Assembly (NCBI GenBank): GCA_030668425.1
Contig: DAOUTY010000099.1
Coordinates: 1-6,544 of the forward strand
Direction: 5' to 3'
Length of the DNA stretch: 6,544 nt
From: Chloroflexota bacterium
Lineage (GTDB): Bacteria > Chloroflexota > Dehalococcoidia > SZUA-161
Shown here: positions 1-6,496 of the stretch, piece by piece
Position numbering within the stretch: the first letter of the stretch is position 1
How the letters are laid out: each line of letters begins with the position of its first letter
Made by a program: the position numbers and the translations under genes
Notes under the pieces: generated by a model
What the model was told of the DNA's origin: nothing
Seen by the model: only the letters and a program-made list of their open reading frames with translations
Databases searched by the model: none

Positions 1-216
1 GAGGTGAGTGCTGAAGAGGCCAGCCCTGAAGAACTGAGCCCCAAGAAGCCCGCTAAAGAGGTGAGTGCTAAAGAGGTGAGTGCTAAAGAGGCCAGCCCCA
101 AGAAGCCCGCTAAAGAGGTGAGTGCTAAAGAGGCCAGCCCCAAGAAGCCCGCTAAAGAGGTGAGCGCTGAAAAGACCAGCCCTGAAGAACTCAGCCCCAA
201 TGGGAAGTCTGACTGA
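1..216 (+). CDS. 3' end of an unidentified protein with a Lys/Glu/Ala/Ser/Pro repeat tail (partial)
   Basis: The reading frame is open from the first base of the window and ends at TGA 214-216, so this is the C-terminal part (71 codons) of a gene that starts upstream. The GTG at position 4 is a repeat-internal valine codon, present again at 61, 76, 118 and 160, so it is not a credible start. The peptide is made of blocks reading VSAKE and SPKKPAKE (three copies of the latter), flanked on both sides by blocks containing SPEELSP, and finishes NGKSD. Lys and Glu are nearly balanced (about 14 Lys against 13 Glu and 1 Asp), so the tail is a hydrophilic, probably disordered polyampholyte without hydrophobic core, signal or membrane segment. 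SPKK recalls the DNA-binding motif of histone H1 tails, but the balanced charge argues against a simple DNA-binding reading. The folded domain and thus the function lie outside the window. It is 55 bases upstream of the foldase gene and may or may not be co-transcribed. Confidence 0.6.
   Translation, partial: EVSAEEASPEELSPKKPAKEVSAKEVSAKEASPKKPAKEVSAKEASPKKPAKEVSAEKTSPEELSPNGKSD
4..198 (+). repeat. In-frame tandem repeat array, 42-base unit with 15-base sub-unit
   Basis: Bases 76-117 and 118-159 are two identical 42-base units, each encoding 14 residues (VSAKEA followed by SPKKPAKE). The 15-base sub-unit at the head of each unit also occurs alone at 61-75. A diverged unit at 4-60 carries an extra 15 bases (encoding a PEELS-type insertion), and a diverged, incomplete unit starts at 160. 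All unit lengths are multiples of three, so expansion or contraction keeps the frame. The central copies are perfect while the edge copies are diverged, which is the usual pattern of recent duplication inside an older array. Confidence 0.85.
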
Positions 217-271
217 GTGAGCATAAGCGGCAAAGTAAGATGTAGTTTCCTCCCCTGATAGGTATTTTGCA

Positions 272-1273
272 TTGAGCAGAAAACTGAAGCCTCAACCCAA
301 ACTGTCAGTGGCCAAGAAGGAACCTCCAAGCTGGCAGCGGGAAAAAAGCATATCACGCCTTATATGGATATTTATTTCCCTGATTATTGTATTAATAATC
401 GGGTTGGTTGGCTACTGGGGCTACGATAGCTATGTTGCTGCGTGGCGACAGCCAGTTGTCAAGGTGAACGAAACCACAGTGGACATGAACCACTTCGTCA
501 AAATGCTCCGGTTTTACTCTCGGAACCCCGACATAGCCATTGATGCGATTTCATATCCCTACCAGGTCTTGTACATTATTGAGGACAACGAACTGATACG
601 GCAGGGCGCGCATGACTTGATTATCCAAGTGCCCCCCGATGAGGTAACGGAAGAGATCAGGGGCTTTCTCATTCCTCCAACTGAAGACGAAGGGAATGCG
701 ACACAGCCAGAGGTAGACTTGGATAAGCTATATAACCAGTGGTTGGACACAATACAGCTCTCCGATGAGGAGTACCGCCAGCTTGTTGAAACAGACTTGC
801 TTGAAAAAAGAATCACAGAGTATTTCAGGGAGCAAAATGTGCCCACGGAGGCTGAGCAGGTCCACCTTAACATCATCCTTCTTGGAAACGAGACCATAGC
901 ATTTGAGGTATCAGATAGACTAAAGGCTGGCGGAAACTTCACGGAATTGGCTGTGGAATATTCCATTGTCGAGGAGCTAAGGGAATCGGGGGGTGATGTG
1001 GGCTGGGTTCCCAGAGGCATCTACCCTGAGCTCGATGACGTTGCTTTCGCACTGGAGATAGGCAATGTCACCGAGCCCATATTGATTAGTCAAGGCTATT
1101 ACATAGTCAGAGTGTCTGAAAAAGCCGACAGTATGGACATCCCGGAAGAGTTCCAGGTAACCCTCGCTGATGGTGAATTTCAAAAGTGGCTCCAGGAACA
1201 ACGTGAAGCTGGAATAATTGAAGAGTTCCTTGATCAGGATAAGATAAACTGGGCCATAGAACAGCTAATATAG
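272..1273 (+). CDS. Membrane-anchored SurA/PrsA-like foldase with parvulin (PpiC) domain
   Basis: A 333-residue protein predicted to sit on the outer face of the cytoplasmic membrane and assist folding of exported proteins. Residues 1-29 are basic and polar, residues about 30-48 form one hydrophobic segment (IWIFISLIIVLIIGLVGYW) without a lipobox Cys, so it is an uncleaved anchor rather than a PrsA-type lipoprotein. Residues about 60-195 resemble the helical SurA N-terminal chaperone region, and about 197-284 form a parvulin domain recognised by LKAGGNFTELAVEYS, GGDVGWVPRG and the VTEPI...GYYIVRV ending. Aligned by eye with PrsA-type domains, both conserved His residues are missing (Ile201 in place of the first, Tyr277 in place of GYHI), so isomerase activity is doubtful. 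The C-terminus (about 300-333) is a short helix. The TTG start at 272 is the only start codon after the in-frame stop at 236-238; only a weak AGG (260-262) precedes it. It lies 18 bases upstream of hom. Confidence 0.85.
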   Translation: MSRKLKPQPKLSVAKKEPPSWQREKSISRLIWIFISLIIVLIIGLVGYWGYDSYVAAWRQPVVKVNETTVDMNHFVKMLRFYSRNPDIAIDAISYPYQVLYIIEDNELIRQGAHDLIIQVPPDEVTEEIRGFLIPPTEDEGNATQPEVDLDKLYNQWLDTIQLSDEEYRQLVETDLLEKRITEYFREQNVPTEAEQVHLNIILLGNETIAFEVSDRLKAGGNFTELAVEYSIVEELRESGGDVGWVPRGIYPELDDVAFALEIGNVTEPILISQGYYIVRVSEKADSMDIPEEFQVTLADGEFQKWLQEQREAGIIEEFLDQDKINWAIEQLI

Positions 1274-1280
1274 CACTGTG

Positions 1281-1285
1281 GGAGG
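1281..1285 (+). promoter_or_regulatory. Ribosome binding site of hom
   Basis: GGAGG lies six bases before the GTG at 1292 and fixes that codon as the start. It sits in the 18-base gap after the foldase stop, which fits translation from a shared transcript. Confidence 0.8.
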
Positions 1286-1291
1286 CGGGCA

Positions 1292-2590
1292 GTGAGCGAG
1301 AGGAAGAAGATTAACATCGGGCTTATGGGGCTTGGGGTTATTGGCAGTGGAGTAGCCCGTGTATTGATCGGCAAAGCGGATGCTATAGCCCAGCAAGTTG
1401 GGTGCCCGGTGATACTAAAGAGGGCTGTGGACTGTGATATCTCTAAGAAGAAGTCGTCCCAGATTCCCGCTCGAATATTCACTGCTGACCCCTATCAACT
1501 CCTCCATGATCCTGAGATAGACATCGTCATCGAGGTCATAGGCGGCGATACTGATGCCCTCGAGTATATGAAAGAAGCTCTTTCGAGGGGTAAACACGTT
1601 GTCACCGCTAACAAGGAGGCCATATCCAAGCATGGGCCTGAACTACTATCCTTGGCTGCCGACCACAAAGTAGGTATCCGCCACGAGGCCAGTGTGGGCG
1701 GGGGCATACCAATAATAAGTCCATTTAAGCAAGACTTGCTTGCTAACAAGGTATCGGCCATACGTGCCATCATCAACGGCACGACCAACTATATCGTGAC
1801 CAGGATGGCAACAGAGAATGCAGATTTTGCCACAGTCTTGAAGCAGGCGCAAGAGTTAGGCTATGCTGAAGCCAATCCTGCCAACGATATCGAAGGGGTT
1901 GACGCTGTCTATAAACTTGCCATTCTTGCTACACTTGCTTTCCGCACCGCGATTTATCCTGAGGACATCTATAGGGAGGGCATTTCCCGTCTTGGCTCGC
2001 GTGACTTTCGCTATGCGAAAGAGCTCGGGTATGCCATAAAACTGCTCGCTATCGCCAAGGAGGAAAATCATTACGTTCAGGTAAGGGTTCATCCCGCTCT
2101 CATACCTGAGGACCAACTCCTGGCCAAGGTGGATGGCGTATTCAATGCAATTGAGGTGGAAGGGGACCTAACTGGTAAGGTGATTTTCTACGGACGCGGT
2201 GCCGGACCGCAACCCACGTCAAGCGCCATTGTTGCTGATGTCATACAAATCGCTCAGAACATTAAGCTCGGGCTCCCGCCAAAACCACAACCTCAGCCAT
2301 CCCGAATTAAGAACCTCACTACAACTTCCCAGATTGTGACTCGTTATTATATGCGACTGACTATAGCTGATCGCCCCAATGTACTCGCTCAGATTGCTAA
2401 AGTGCTCGGAGACAACTTGATCAGCATTGCCTCGGCAATCCAGAAAGAAGCCGATGAAAGCGCCCAAACCGCTGAGATCGTGCTTATGACCCATCTCGCC
2501 CAGGAGTCGGCAGTACAGCAGGCGATACGAGAAATAGAGGCGCTACCCGTAGTCAAGGAGATTGGCAATCTAATCAGGGTCGAAGACTAG
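1292..2590 (+). CDS. hom: Homoserine dehydrogenase with C-terminal ACT domain
   Basis: Catalyses the NAD(P)H-dependent reduction of L-aspartate-4-semialdehyde to L-homoserine in the cytoplasm, at the branch to threonine, methionine and isoleucine. At 432 residues it has the usual length of the monofunctional ACT-containing form, with no fused aspartokinase. Residues 7-22 hold the Rossmann dinucleotide loop (GLMGLGVIGSG). ANKEA at 106-110 contains the conserved Lys108. The substrate domain shows EASVGGGIP (132-140), NGTTNYI (162-168) and the signature GYAEANPANDIEGVDAVYKL, with Glu193, Asp204 and Lys208 matching catalytic positions known in yeast Hom6. A proline-rich linker (about 329-337) leads to an ACT domain at about 352-430 (RLTIADRPNVLAQIAKVL), the usual site of threonine feedback inhibition in this family; inhibition itself is inferred. 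The start is GTG with a good Shine-Dalgarno site. The stop is 8 bases before thrC, so the two are almost certainly co-transcribed. No key residue is missing. Confidence 0.97.
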   Translation: MSERKKINIGLMGLGVIGSGVARVLIGKADAIAQQVGCPVILKRAVDCDISKKKSSQIPARIFTADPYQLLHDPEIDIVIEVIGGDTDALEYMKEALSRGKHVVTANKEAISKHGPELLSLAADHKVGIRHEASVGGGIPIISPFKQDLLANKVSAIRAIINGTTNYIVTRMATENADFATVLKQAQELGYAEANPANDIEGVDAVYKLAILATLAFRTAIYPEDIYREGISRLGSRDFRYAKELGYAIKLLAIAKEENHYVQVRVHPALIPEDQLLAKVDGVFNAIEVEGDLTGKVIFYGRGAGPQPTSSAIVADVIQIAQNIKLGLPPKPQPQPSRIKNLTTTSQIVTRYYMRLTIADRPNVLAQIAKVLGDNLISIASAIQKEADESAQTAEIVLMTHLAQESAVQQAIREIEALPVVKEIGNLIRVED

Positions 2591-2594
2591 GGAG
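2589..2594 (+). promoter_or_regulatory. Ribosome binding site of thrC overlapping the hom stop codon
   Basis: AGGGAG begins within the TAG stop of hom (2588-2590) and ends four bases before the ATG at 2599. The overlap means ribosomes finishing hom are positioned on the thrC start site, which suggests translational coupling and balanced production of the two enzymes. Confidence 0.65.
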
Positions 2595-2598
2595 CAAT

Positions 2599-3651
2599 AT
2601 GGTTCAGTGCCTTCTCGAAAAGTATCGTGACTTCCTACCGATCACGCCTCAAACTCCGCTGATTACCATCGGTGAGGGCGACACCCCCTTGGTCAGGTCT
2701 CAGACCCTGGAACGCGATATCGGTTGCGGTGAGCTTTACTTCAAGCTAGAGGGATGCAACCCGACCGGATCCTTCAAGGATCGCGGCATGGTATTCGCCG
2801 TAGCCAAGGCTGTAGAGGCCCAAAACACAGCCATCATCTGCGCATCTACCGGGAATACCAGCGCCTCGGCGGCAGCCTTTGGTGCGTTCTGTGGCCTCAA
2901 CGTGTACGTCGTCGTTCCAAAAGGCAACATCGCTATGGGCAAGCTGGCTCAAGCTATGGTATATGGAGCCAAGATCCTGGCCATAGATGGCAATTTCGAT
3001 AAGGCTCTGGAACTGGTGCGCGCAATAACCCAGAAGCACCCCATTGAACTGGTGAATTCATTGAACCCATATCGCATAGAGGGGCAAAAGACTGCATCCT
3101 TCGAGATCATTGATGCGCTTGGTTCTGCTCCTGATTACCTTTTCATTCCGGTGGGTAATGCCGGAAATATAACCGCCTACTGGAAGGGATTTACGCACTA
3201 CAAGAAAGCAGGCAAATCTACTAGTACCCCCAAGATGATGGGATTCGAAGCGGAGGGGTCGGCAGCTATTGTACGGAATGAGGTCATAGCCGATCCCAAA
3301 ACAATAGCCTCGGCAATACGTATCGGCAATCCCGCCAGCTGGCAGGGGGCAGTCGCTGCCAGGGATGAGTCAGGCGGTGTAATCGACTGCGTGAGCGATG
3401 AGGAAATATTGAGTGCTTACAAATTACTAGCTGTCAAAGAGGGCATCTTCGGCGAACCAGCGTCGGCTGCATCAATAGCTGGACTTATCAAGTTAAGTAA
3501 GAGTGGCCACGATTTCTCTGGCAAAAAGGTGGTCTGTGTGATCACAGGCACAGGACTGAAGGACCCTGATACAGCCATCCAGAGCGCCAAGCCTCCTATT
3601 GAGCTACCAGCCGACCTCGAAACTCTGGAAAAGGTGATACTCCAAGGCTAA
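2599..3651 (+). CDS. thrC: Threonine synthase
   Basis: A PLP enzyme that converts O-phospho-L-homoserine to L-threonine and phosphate, the last step of threonine synthesis, in the cytoplasm. It has 350 residues, the size of the short bacterial (Bacillus-like) class rather than the roughly 430-500-residue E. coli/plant-like classes, and lacks their N-terminal extension. GEGDTPLV (25-32) is the typical family opening. NPTGSFKDRG (54-63) carries the PLP Schiff-base Lys60. ASTGNTSAS (82-90) and GNAGN (186-190), the phosphate-cup motif, follow. NPASWQGA (244-251), the EPASAAS stretch (286-292) and TGTGLKDP (316-323) complete the fold-type II pattern. The tandem stops TAA TAG (3649-3654) end it. 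Related fold-type II enzymes such as threonine dehydratase or cysteine synthase are less likely because the GEGDTPLV and TGTGLKDP motifs and the hom neighbour point to ThrC. The homoserine kinase that supplies its substrate is not encoded in this window. Confidence 0.96.
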   Translation: MVQCLLEKYRDFLPITPQTPLITIGEGDTPLVRSQTLERDIGCGELYFKLEGCNPTGSFKDRGMVFAVAKAVEAQNTAIICASTGNTSASAAAFGAFCGLNVYVVVPKGNIAMGKLAQAMVYGAKILAIDGNFDKALELVRAITQKHPIELVNSLNPYRIEGQKTASFEIIDALGSAPDYLFIPVGNAGNITAYWKGFTHYKKAGKSTSTPKMMGFEAEGSAAIVRNEVIADPKTIASAIRIGNPASWQGAVAARDESGGVIDCVSDEEILSAYKLLAVKEGIFGEPASAASIAGLIKLSKSGHDFSGKKVVCVITGTGLKDPDTAIQSAKPPIELPADLETLEKVILQG

Positions 3652-3692
3652 TAGTTTAAGGCACAATAGTATTCGCGCTGAACAACTGCGGT

Positions 3693-3698
3693 AAGGAG
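3693..3698 (+). promoter_or_regulatory. Ribosome binding site of folE
   Basis: AAGGAG lies seven bases before the GTG at 3706. It is a near-ideal Shine-Dalgarno site and decides the GTG start. The surrounding 54-base gap (3652-3705) after thrC contains no recognisable terminator or promoter. Confidence 0.8.
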
Positions 3699-3705
3699 AG
3701 AGGCC

Positions 3706-4266
3706 GTGATAGACAAGGCTAAGATCGAGAAAGCTGTGGCTTCCATAATCAACGCCATTGGTGAAGACCCTGATCGGGAGGGCCTGGTCAGCACTCCCAG
3801 ACGTATTGCCGAGATGTATACCGAGGTCTTCGCCGGAATGTACTGTGATCCCAAAGAAGAGCTACTAGTATGCTTTGACGAGGGACATCATGAGATGGTC
3901 ATTTTCAAGGACATCTCTTTCTACTCAATGTGTGAGCATCACTTCCTTCCGTTCTACGGTCTGGTTCACATAGGGTATATCCCTAACGGTAAGGTTGTCG
4001 GCGCGAGCAAGATGGCGAGGGTGGTAGATATCCTAGCCAAACGCCCTCAGCTTCAGGAGCGCCTCACCAGTCAGATCGCTGATACCATGGTCGAGGTCCT
4101 ACAGCCAAAGGGCGCCGCTGTCGTTGTTCAAGCCGAACATCTATGTATGACTATGCGAGGTGTGAAAAAACCGGGCAGCAGCATAGTCACCTCAGCAATG
4201 AGAGGCCTATTCAAGCAAAGGCCGGTCACCCGCTCCGAGTTCCTCTCCCTGGTACAGGGTAAATAG
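3706..4266 (+). CDS. folE: GTP cyclohydrolase I (FolE1)
   Basis: Converts GTP to 7,8-dihydroneopterin triphosphate plus formate, the first committed step of tetrahydrofolate (and other pterin) synthesis; family members are homodecamers in the cytoplasm. The 186 residues match the core of the family with a short N-terminus. EDPDREGLVSTPRRIAEMY (20-38) is the typical N-terminal signature. FYSMCEHHFLPFYG (72-85) gives Zn ligands Cys76 and His79 plus the catalytic neighbour His78, and Cys147 in AEHLCMTMRG (143-152) is the third Zn ligand; all match E. coli Cys110, His113, His112 and Cys181. VVGASKMARVVD (97-108), the Gln/Arg run RPQLQERLT (113-121), and the GSSIVTSAMRG stretch (157-167) complete the active site. 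This is the Zn-dependent type I enzyme, not FolE2. It starts at GTG behind a strong Shine-Dalgarno site and sits 54 bases after thrC, so probably in the same transcript. The nearby genes give it no pathway partner. Confidence 0.97.
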   Translation: MIDKAKIEKAVASIINAIGEDPDREGLVSTPRRIAEMYTEVFAGMYCDPKEELLVCFDEGHHEMVIFKDISFYSMCEHHFLPFYGLVHIGYIPNGKVVGASKMARVVDILAKRPQLQERLTSQIADTMVEVLQPKGAAVVVQAEHLCMTMRGVKKPGSSIVTSAMRGLFKQRPVTRSEFLSLVQGK

Positions 4267-4380
4267 ACACGTCAAGAGATAGCTGCTCCCAGGCTTCTCA
4301 CGAATAGCTGTATATTAAGTGCTCGGGCCTGCCTCGGACAAAAGCGAGAGCAAAGAAGTGGGATAACCAAATCTGTGAAG

Positions 4381-4410
4381 TTGACAATACCCAAATAAAT
4401 TTGCTATATT
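4381..4410 (+). promoter_or_regulatory. Sigma-70-type promoter for the flavoenzyme gene
   Basis: A perfect -35 hexamer TTGACA (4381-4386) and a -10 hexamer TATATT (4405-4410, five of six to consensus) are separated by 18 bases. Transcription would start near 4416-4418, giving a leader of roughly 70 bases before the coding region. It is the best promoter match I see in the window, and lies in the longest gap between genes, on the correct strand. Confidence 0.75.
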
Positions 4411-4418
4411 GAGCCCAC

Positions 4419-4433
4419 CAGCGCTCAGCGCTG
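4419..4433 (+). promoter_or_regulatory. 15-base palindrome just downstream of the promoter (candidate operator)
   Basis: CAGCGCT-C-AGCGCTG is a perfect inverted repeat with 7-base arms around one central base; each arm holds the self-palindromic hexamer AGCGCT, so it is also a direct repeat with 7-base spacing. It begins about 8 bases after the -10 element, at roughly +2 to +17, where a bound repressor would block initiation or clearance. As RNA it could instead form a 6-bp hairpin with a TCA loop. I do not recognise it as the site of a known regulator. Confidence 0.4.
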
Positions 4434-4478
4434 TTTAGATATATTTTATTCACTTCTGCTTCAGTCCAATCCAAATTC

Positions 4479-4485
4479 AAGGAGG
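4479..4485 (+). promoter_or_regulatory. Ribosome binding site choosing between two adjacent ATG codons
   Basis: AAGGAGG is a full-strength Shine-Dalgarno site. It lies one base before the ATG at 4487 but four bases before the ATG at 4490. The spacing favours the second ATG, although even that is tight. Confidence 0.7.
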
Positions 4486-4489
4486 TATG

Positions 4490-6496
4490 ATGAGCGCGCA
4501 GCAATTCAAGTACTTGTTCACACCCATACAGATCGGTCCCTTCACCGTCAAGAACAGGATAATGTGCGCACCCCACGGCACTCTGATGGCGGAGCAGGGC
4601 TTGCCCACCGAGGAGTGGATCAATTACGAGATCGAAAAGGCAAAGGGTGGGGCAGGCTGGGTGGCAATGTCGGTGGGATACACCGAGCCCCGTGATATCC
4701 TTTTCATGAAGGCTAATGGGGGGCACTACGACAGGCACTTCTGGTTGTGGAAGAAAGAGATAATACCCGGGTTCAAGAGGGTTGCCGAGGGTATCCACGA
4801 ATACGGCGCCAGGTGCAGCTTCCAGGTTTACGGAATGACCCTGGGGAACAGGCGGGGCCCATCACTGGTTCCGGATTGCAATTTTGCCGATCAGATGTGG
4901 GAGCCGATGACCAAAGATGATATAAAGCGCTATTTTGAATACCACGCCATCTGCTGCCAGAATATTATGGAGGCTGGATTCGATGCCATAGACATTCACA
5001 ACCATTCCGGGATGGTGGCGGATTTCATCTCAGGCACTATTAATAAGCGCACCGATAAATATGGCGGTTCCCTGGAGAACCGAGCCAGGATGCTCATGGA
5101 TTTGATCGACGTCACCAGGAGTGTGGTCGGGGACAAGATGGCCATTGGCTACACGCTGACCGTCGACGACATGCTGCCGGGCTCGATTGTACCCGAGGAA
5201 GCGGTTGAGCTGGCGAAGATGCTGGATGAGGGTAAGAAGCTCGACTGGTTGATCTGCGGTGTCGGCAGGGAAACTCAGTCAATGCATATGTACTTCGGCC
5301 CGCTGTATCTCGCCCCTGCTTATCAGCTCTATGCTGTGGAGCAGATCAAGGAGGTGGTGAAGAATATCCCCATAGTCGCTGTCGGCAGGATAAACGATCC
5401 GATGATAGCGGAGAGTACCCTTGCTCACCGCAAGGCTGACATGATAGCAATGGCCAGGCCGCTAATCGCCGACCCGGAACTGCCCAACAAGGCCCGTGAG
5501 GGAAGGCTGGACGATATCCGTCCCTGCCAGGGGTGTAATGTGAACTGCGTAAAATACATGATGGATGGGCAGCCCATAAGGTGCGTGGTGAACGCCACTG
5601 TAGGCATGGAGCAGTTGGGGTGGGGAATCGGAGGCATTAAGCCTGCGCCCACAAAGAAGAAGGTAGTCGTCATTGGAGGGGGGCCGGCGGGTCTGGAGGC
5701 GGCAAGGGTGTCTGCTTTGAAGGGTCACGATGTCACCCTCTATGAGAAAGCGGAAGAGCTGGGAGGACAGGCCCTGCTGGCGGAGAAGCTCCCAGGCAGG
5801 GAGGAGGTAGGTGGGCTAATCAGGTGGCAGAAGCTCCAGCTTCCTCAGGTAGGTGTGAAGATGGTCACGGGCACCGAGGCAACAGCGCAGATGATACTGG
5901 ACCAGAAGCCCGATGCGGTGGTGGTGGCCACAGGTAGCACCTGGATGCGAAATGGCTACACCGGCATGAGCCACATGGAGGTCTCTGGCTGGCAGCAGGA
6001 CAACGTCTATACCGCGGACGAGATAGTCAGTAGAATAGCCGGCGGGGATACAAATTTCGGCAAGAAAGCCTTCATCTGGGATGGAAGGGGCGACATTATA
6101 GCCTCTGGAATCGCGGAGATGCTGGCAGATCAGAACTGTGAGGTGGAGCTAGTAGCTCCCACTCCCAATATAGGCGGCATAGACCAGATAAAGGATGTGA
6201 CGTGGTTCCACGTAACGCCCAGAATGCTCAATAAAGGTGTTGTGATCAGCCCTCAAACATTCATCGTGCAGATAGTGGAGAAAACGATCACTGTGCTCAA
6301 CATCCACACCATGGCGATGCGAGAGATTGCAGATGTGGATACTATAGTACTGATAACCGGCAAAATACCCAATGACGGGCTCTACAACGAGCTTGAAGGC
6401 AAGGTTCCGGAGCTCTACAAGATAGGCGAGGCCCGAAACCCCCACGACATGGGTGATGCCAACCGTGATGGGCACTGGGTAGGTCGGCTTATTTAG
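4490..6496 (+). CDS. FMN/4Fe-4S/FAD oxidoreductase, dienoyl-CoA reductase / trimethylamine dehydrogenase type
   Basis: A 668-residue three-part flavoenzyme (numbered from ATG 4490). Residues about 5-335 form an Old Yellow Enzyme TIM barrel (LFTPIQIGPFTVKNRI start; NKRTDKYGGSLENRAR at 185-200; ARPLIADP at 322-329 for FMN phosphate). Cys346, Cys349, Cys353 and Cys365 (C-x2-C-x3-C-x11-C) match the 4Fe-4S site of FadH-like enzymes. Residues about 388-660 form the dinucleotide-binding part, with GGGPAG at 396-401, Glu419, ATGS at 480-483 and a second nucleotide fold near 526-556. Family members pass electrons between NAD(P)H, FAD, the cluster and FMN, to reduce enoyl substrates or demethylate amines. 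Several usual active-site residues differ: the Tyr after the HxxH-type motif is absent (HNHSGMV at 170-176), and the FMN-contacting Arg is Thr222. Gly30 replaces the Cys that binds FMN covalently in trimethylamine dehydrogenase, so FMN should be non-covalent. The substrate cannot be named. It has its own promoter and no partner gene in view. Confidence 0.88.
   Translation: MSAQQFKYLFTPIQIGPFTVKNRIMCAPHGTLMAEQGLPTEEWINYEIEKAKGGAGWVAMSVGYTEPRDILFMKANGGHYDRHFWLWKKEIIPGFKRVAEGIHEYGARCSFQVYGMTLGNRRGPSLVPDCNFADQMWEPMTKDDIKRYFEYHAICCQNIMEAGFDAIDIHNHSGMVADFISGTINKRTDKYGGSLENRARMLMDLIDVTRSVVGDKMAIGYTLTVDDMLPGSIVPEEAVELAKMLDEGKKLDWLICGVGRETQSMHMYFGPLYLAPAYQLYAVEQIKEVVKNIPIVAVGRINDPMIAESTLAHRKADMIAMARPLIADPELPNKAREGRLDDIRPCQGCNVNCVKYMMDGQPIRCVVNATVGMEQLGWGIGGIKPAPTKKKVVVIGGGPAGLEAARVSALKGHDVTLYEKAEELGGQALLAEKLPGREEVGGLIRWQKLQLPQVGVKMVTGTEATAQMILDQKPDAVVVATGSTWMRNGYTGMSHMEVSGWQQDNVYTADEIVSRIAGGDTNFGKKAFIWDGRGDIIASGIAEMLADQNCEVELVAPTPNIGGIDQIKDVTWFHVTPRMLNKGVVISPQTFIVQIVEKTITVLNIHTMAMREIADVDTIVLITGKIPNDGLYNELEGKVPELYKIGEARNPHDMGDANRDGHWVGRLI

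Larger units (their letters stand above)
4267..4489 (+). other. Intergenic region between folE and the flavoenzyme gene
   Basis: About 220 bases with no credible coding frame on either strand. The first part (4267-4380) includes an imperfect hairpin at 4276-4299 (GAGA/TCTC and AGC/GCT with a bulged T and a 9-base loop) that is not followed by a T-run, so no intrinsic terminator for folE can be claimed. The second part is AT-richer and holds the promoter, palindrome and ribosome binding site listed separately. The change in composition and the good promoter mark the break between two transcription units. Confidence 0.7.

Noticed and set aside
61..159. CRISPR array
   Set aside because: The repeats abut without spacers and keep a coding frame; they are protein-coding tandem repeats.
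4..216. A complete small gene starting at GTG 4
   Set aside because: The frame is open through base 1, the GTG is one of several identical repeat-internal valine codons, and no ribosome site can be seen; a truncated larger gene is more likely.
559..1020. 153-codon open frame on the minus strand inside the foldase gene
   Set aside because: Ser-rich translation with no recognisable domain and no upstream ribosome site; it is antisense to a well-supported coding region.
4247..4259. CCCTG-GTA-CAGGG hairpin at the end of folE
   Set aside because: A 5-bp stem inside the coding sequence followed by AAATAG rather than a T-run; likely chance.
4276..4299. Imperfect hairpin after folE as an intrinsic terminator
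   Set aside because: The stem is only 7 pairs with a bulge and the loop is 9 bases; no T-run follows, so a Rho-independent terminator is not supported.
4298..4798. 166-codon open frame on the minus strand over the intergenic region and the start of the flavoenzyme gene
   Set aside because: No family motifs, and it would run antisense across a good promoter, ribosome site and well-supported coding sequence; treated as a chance frame.
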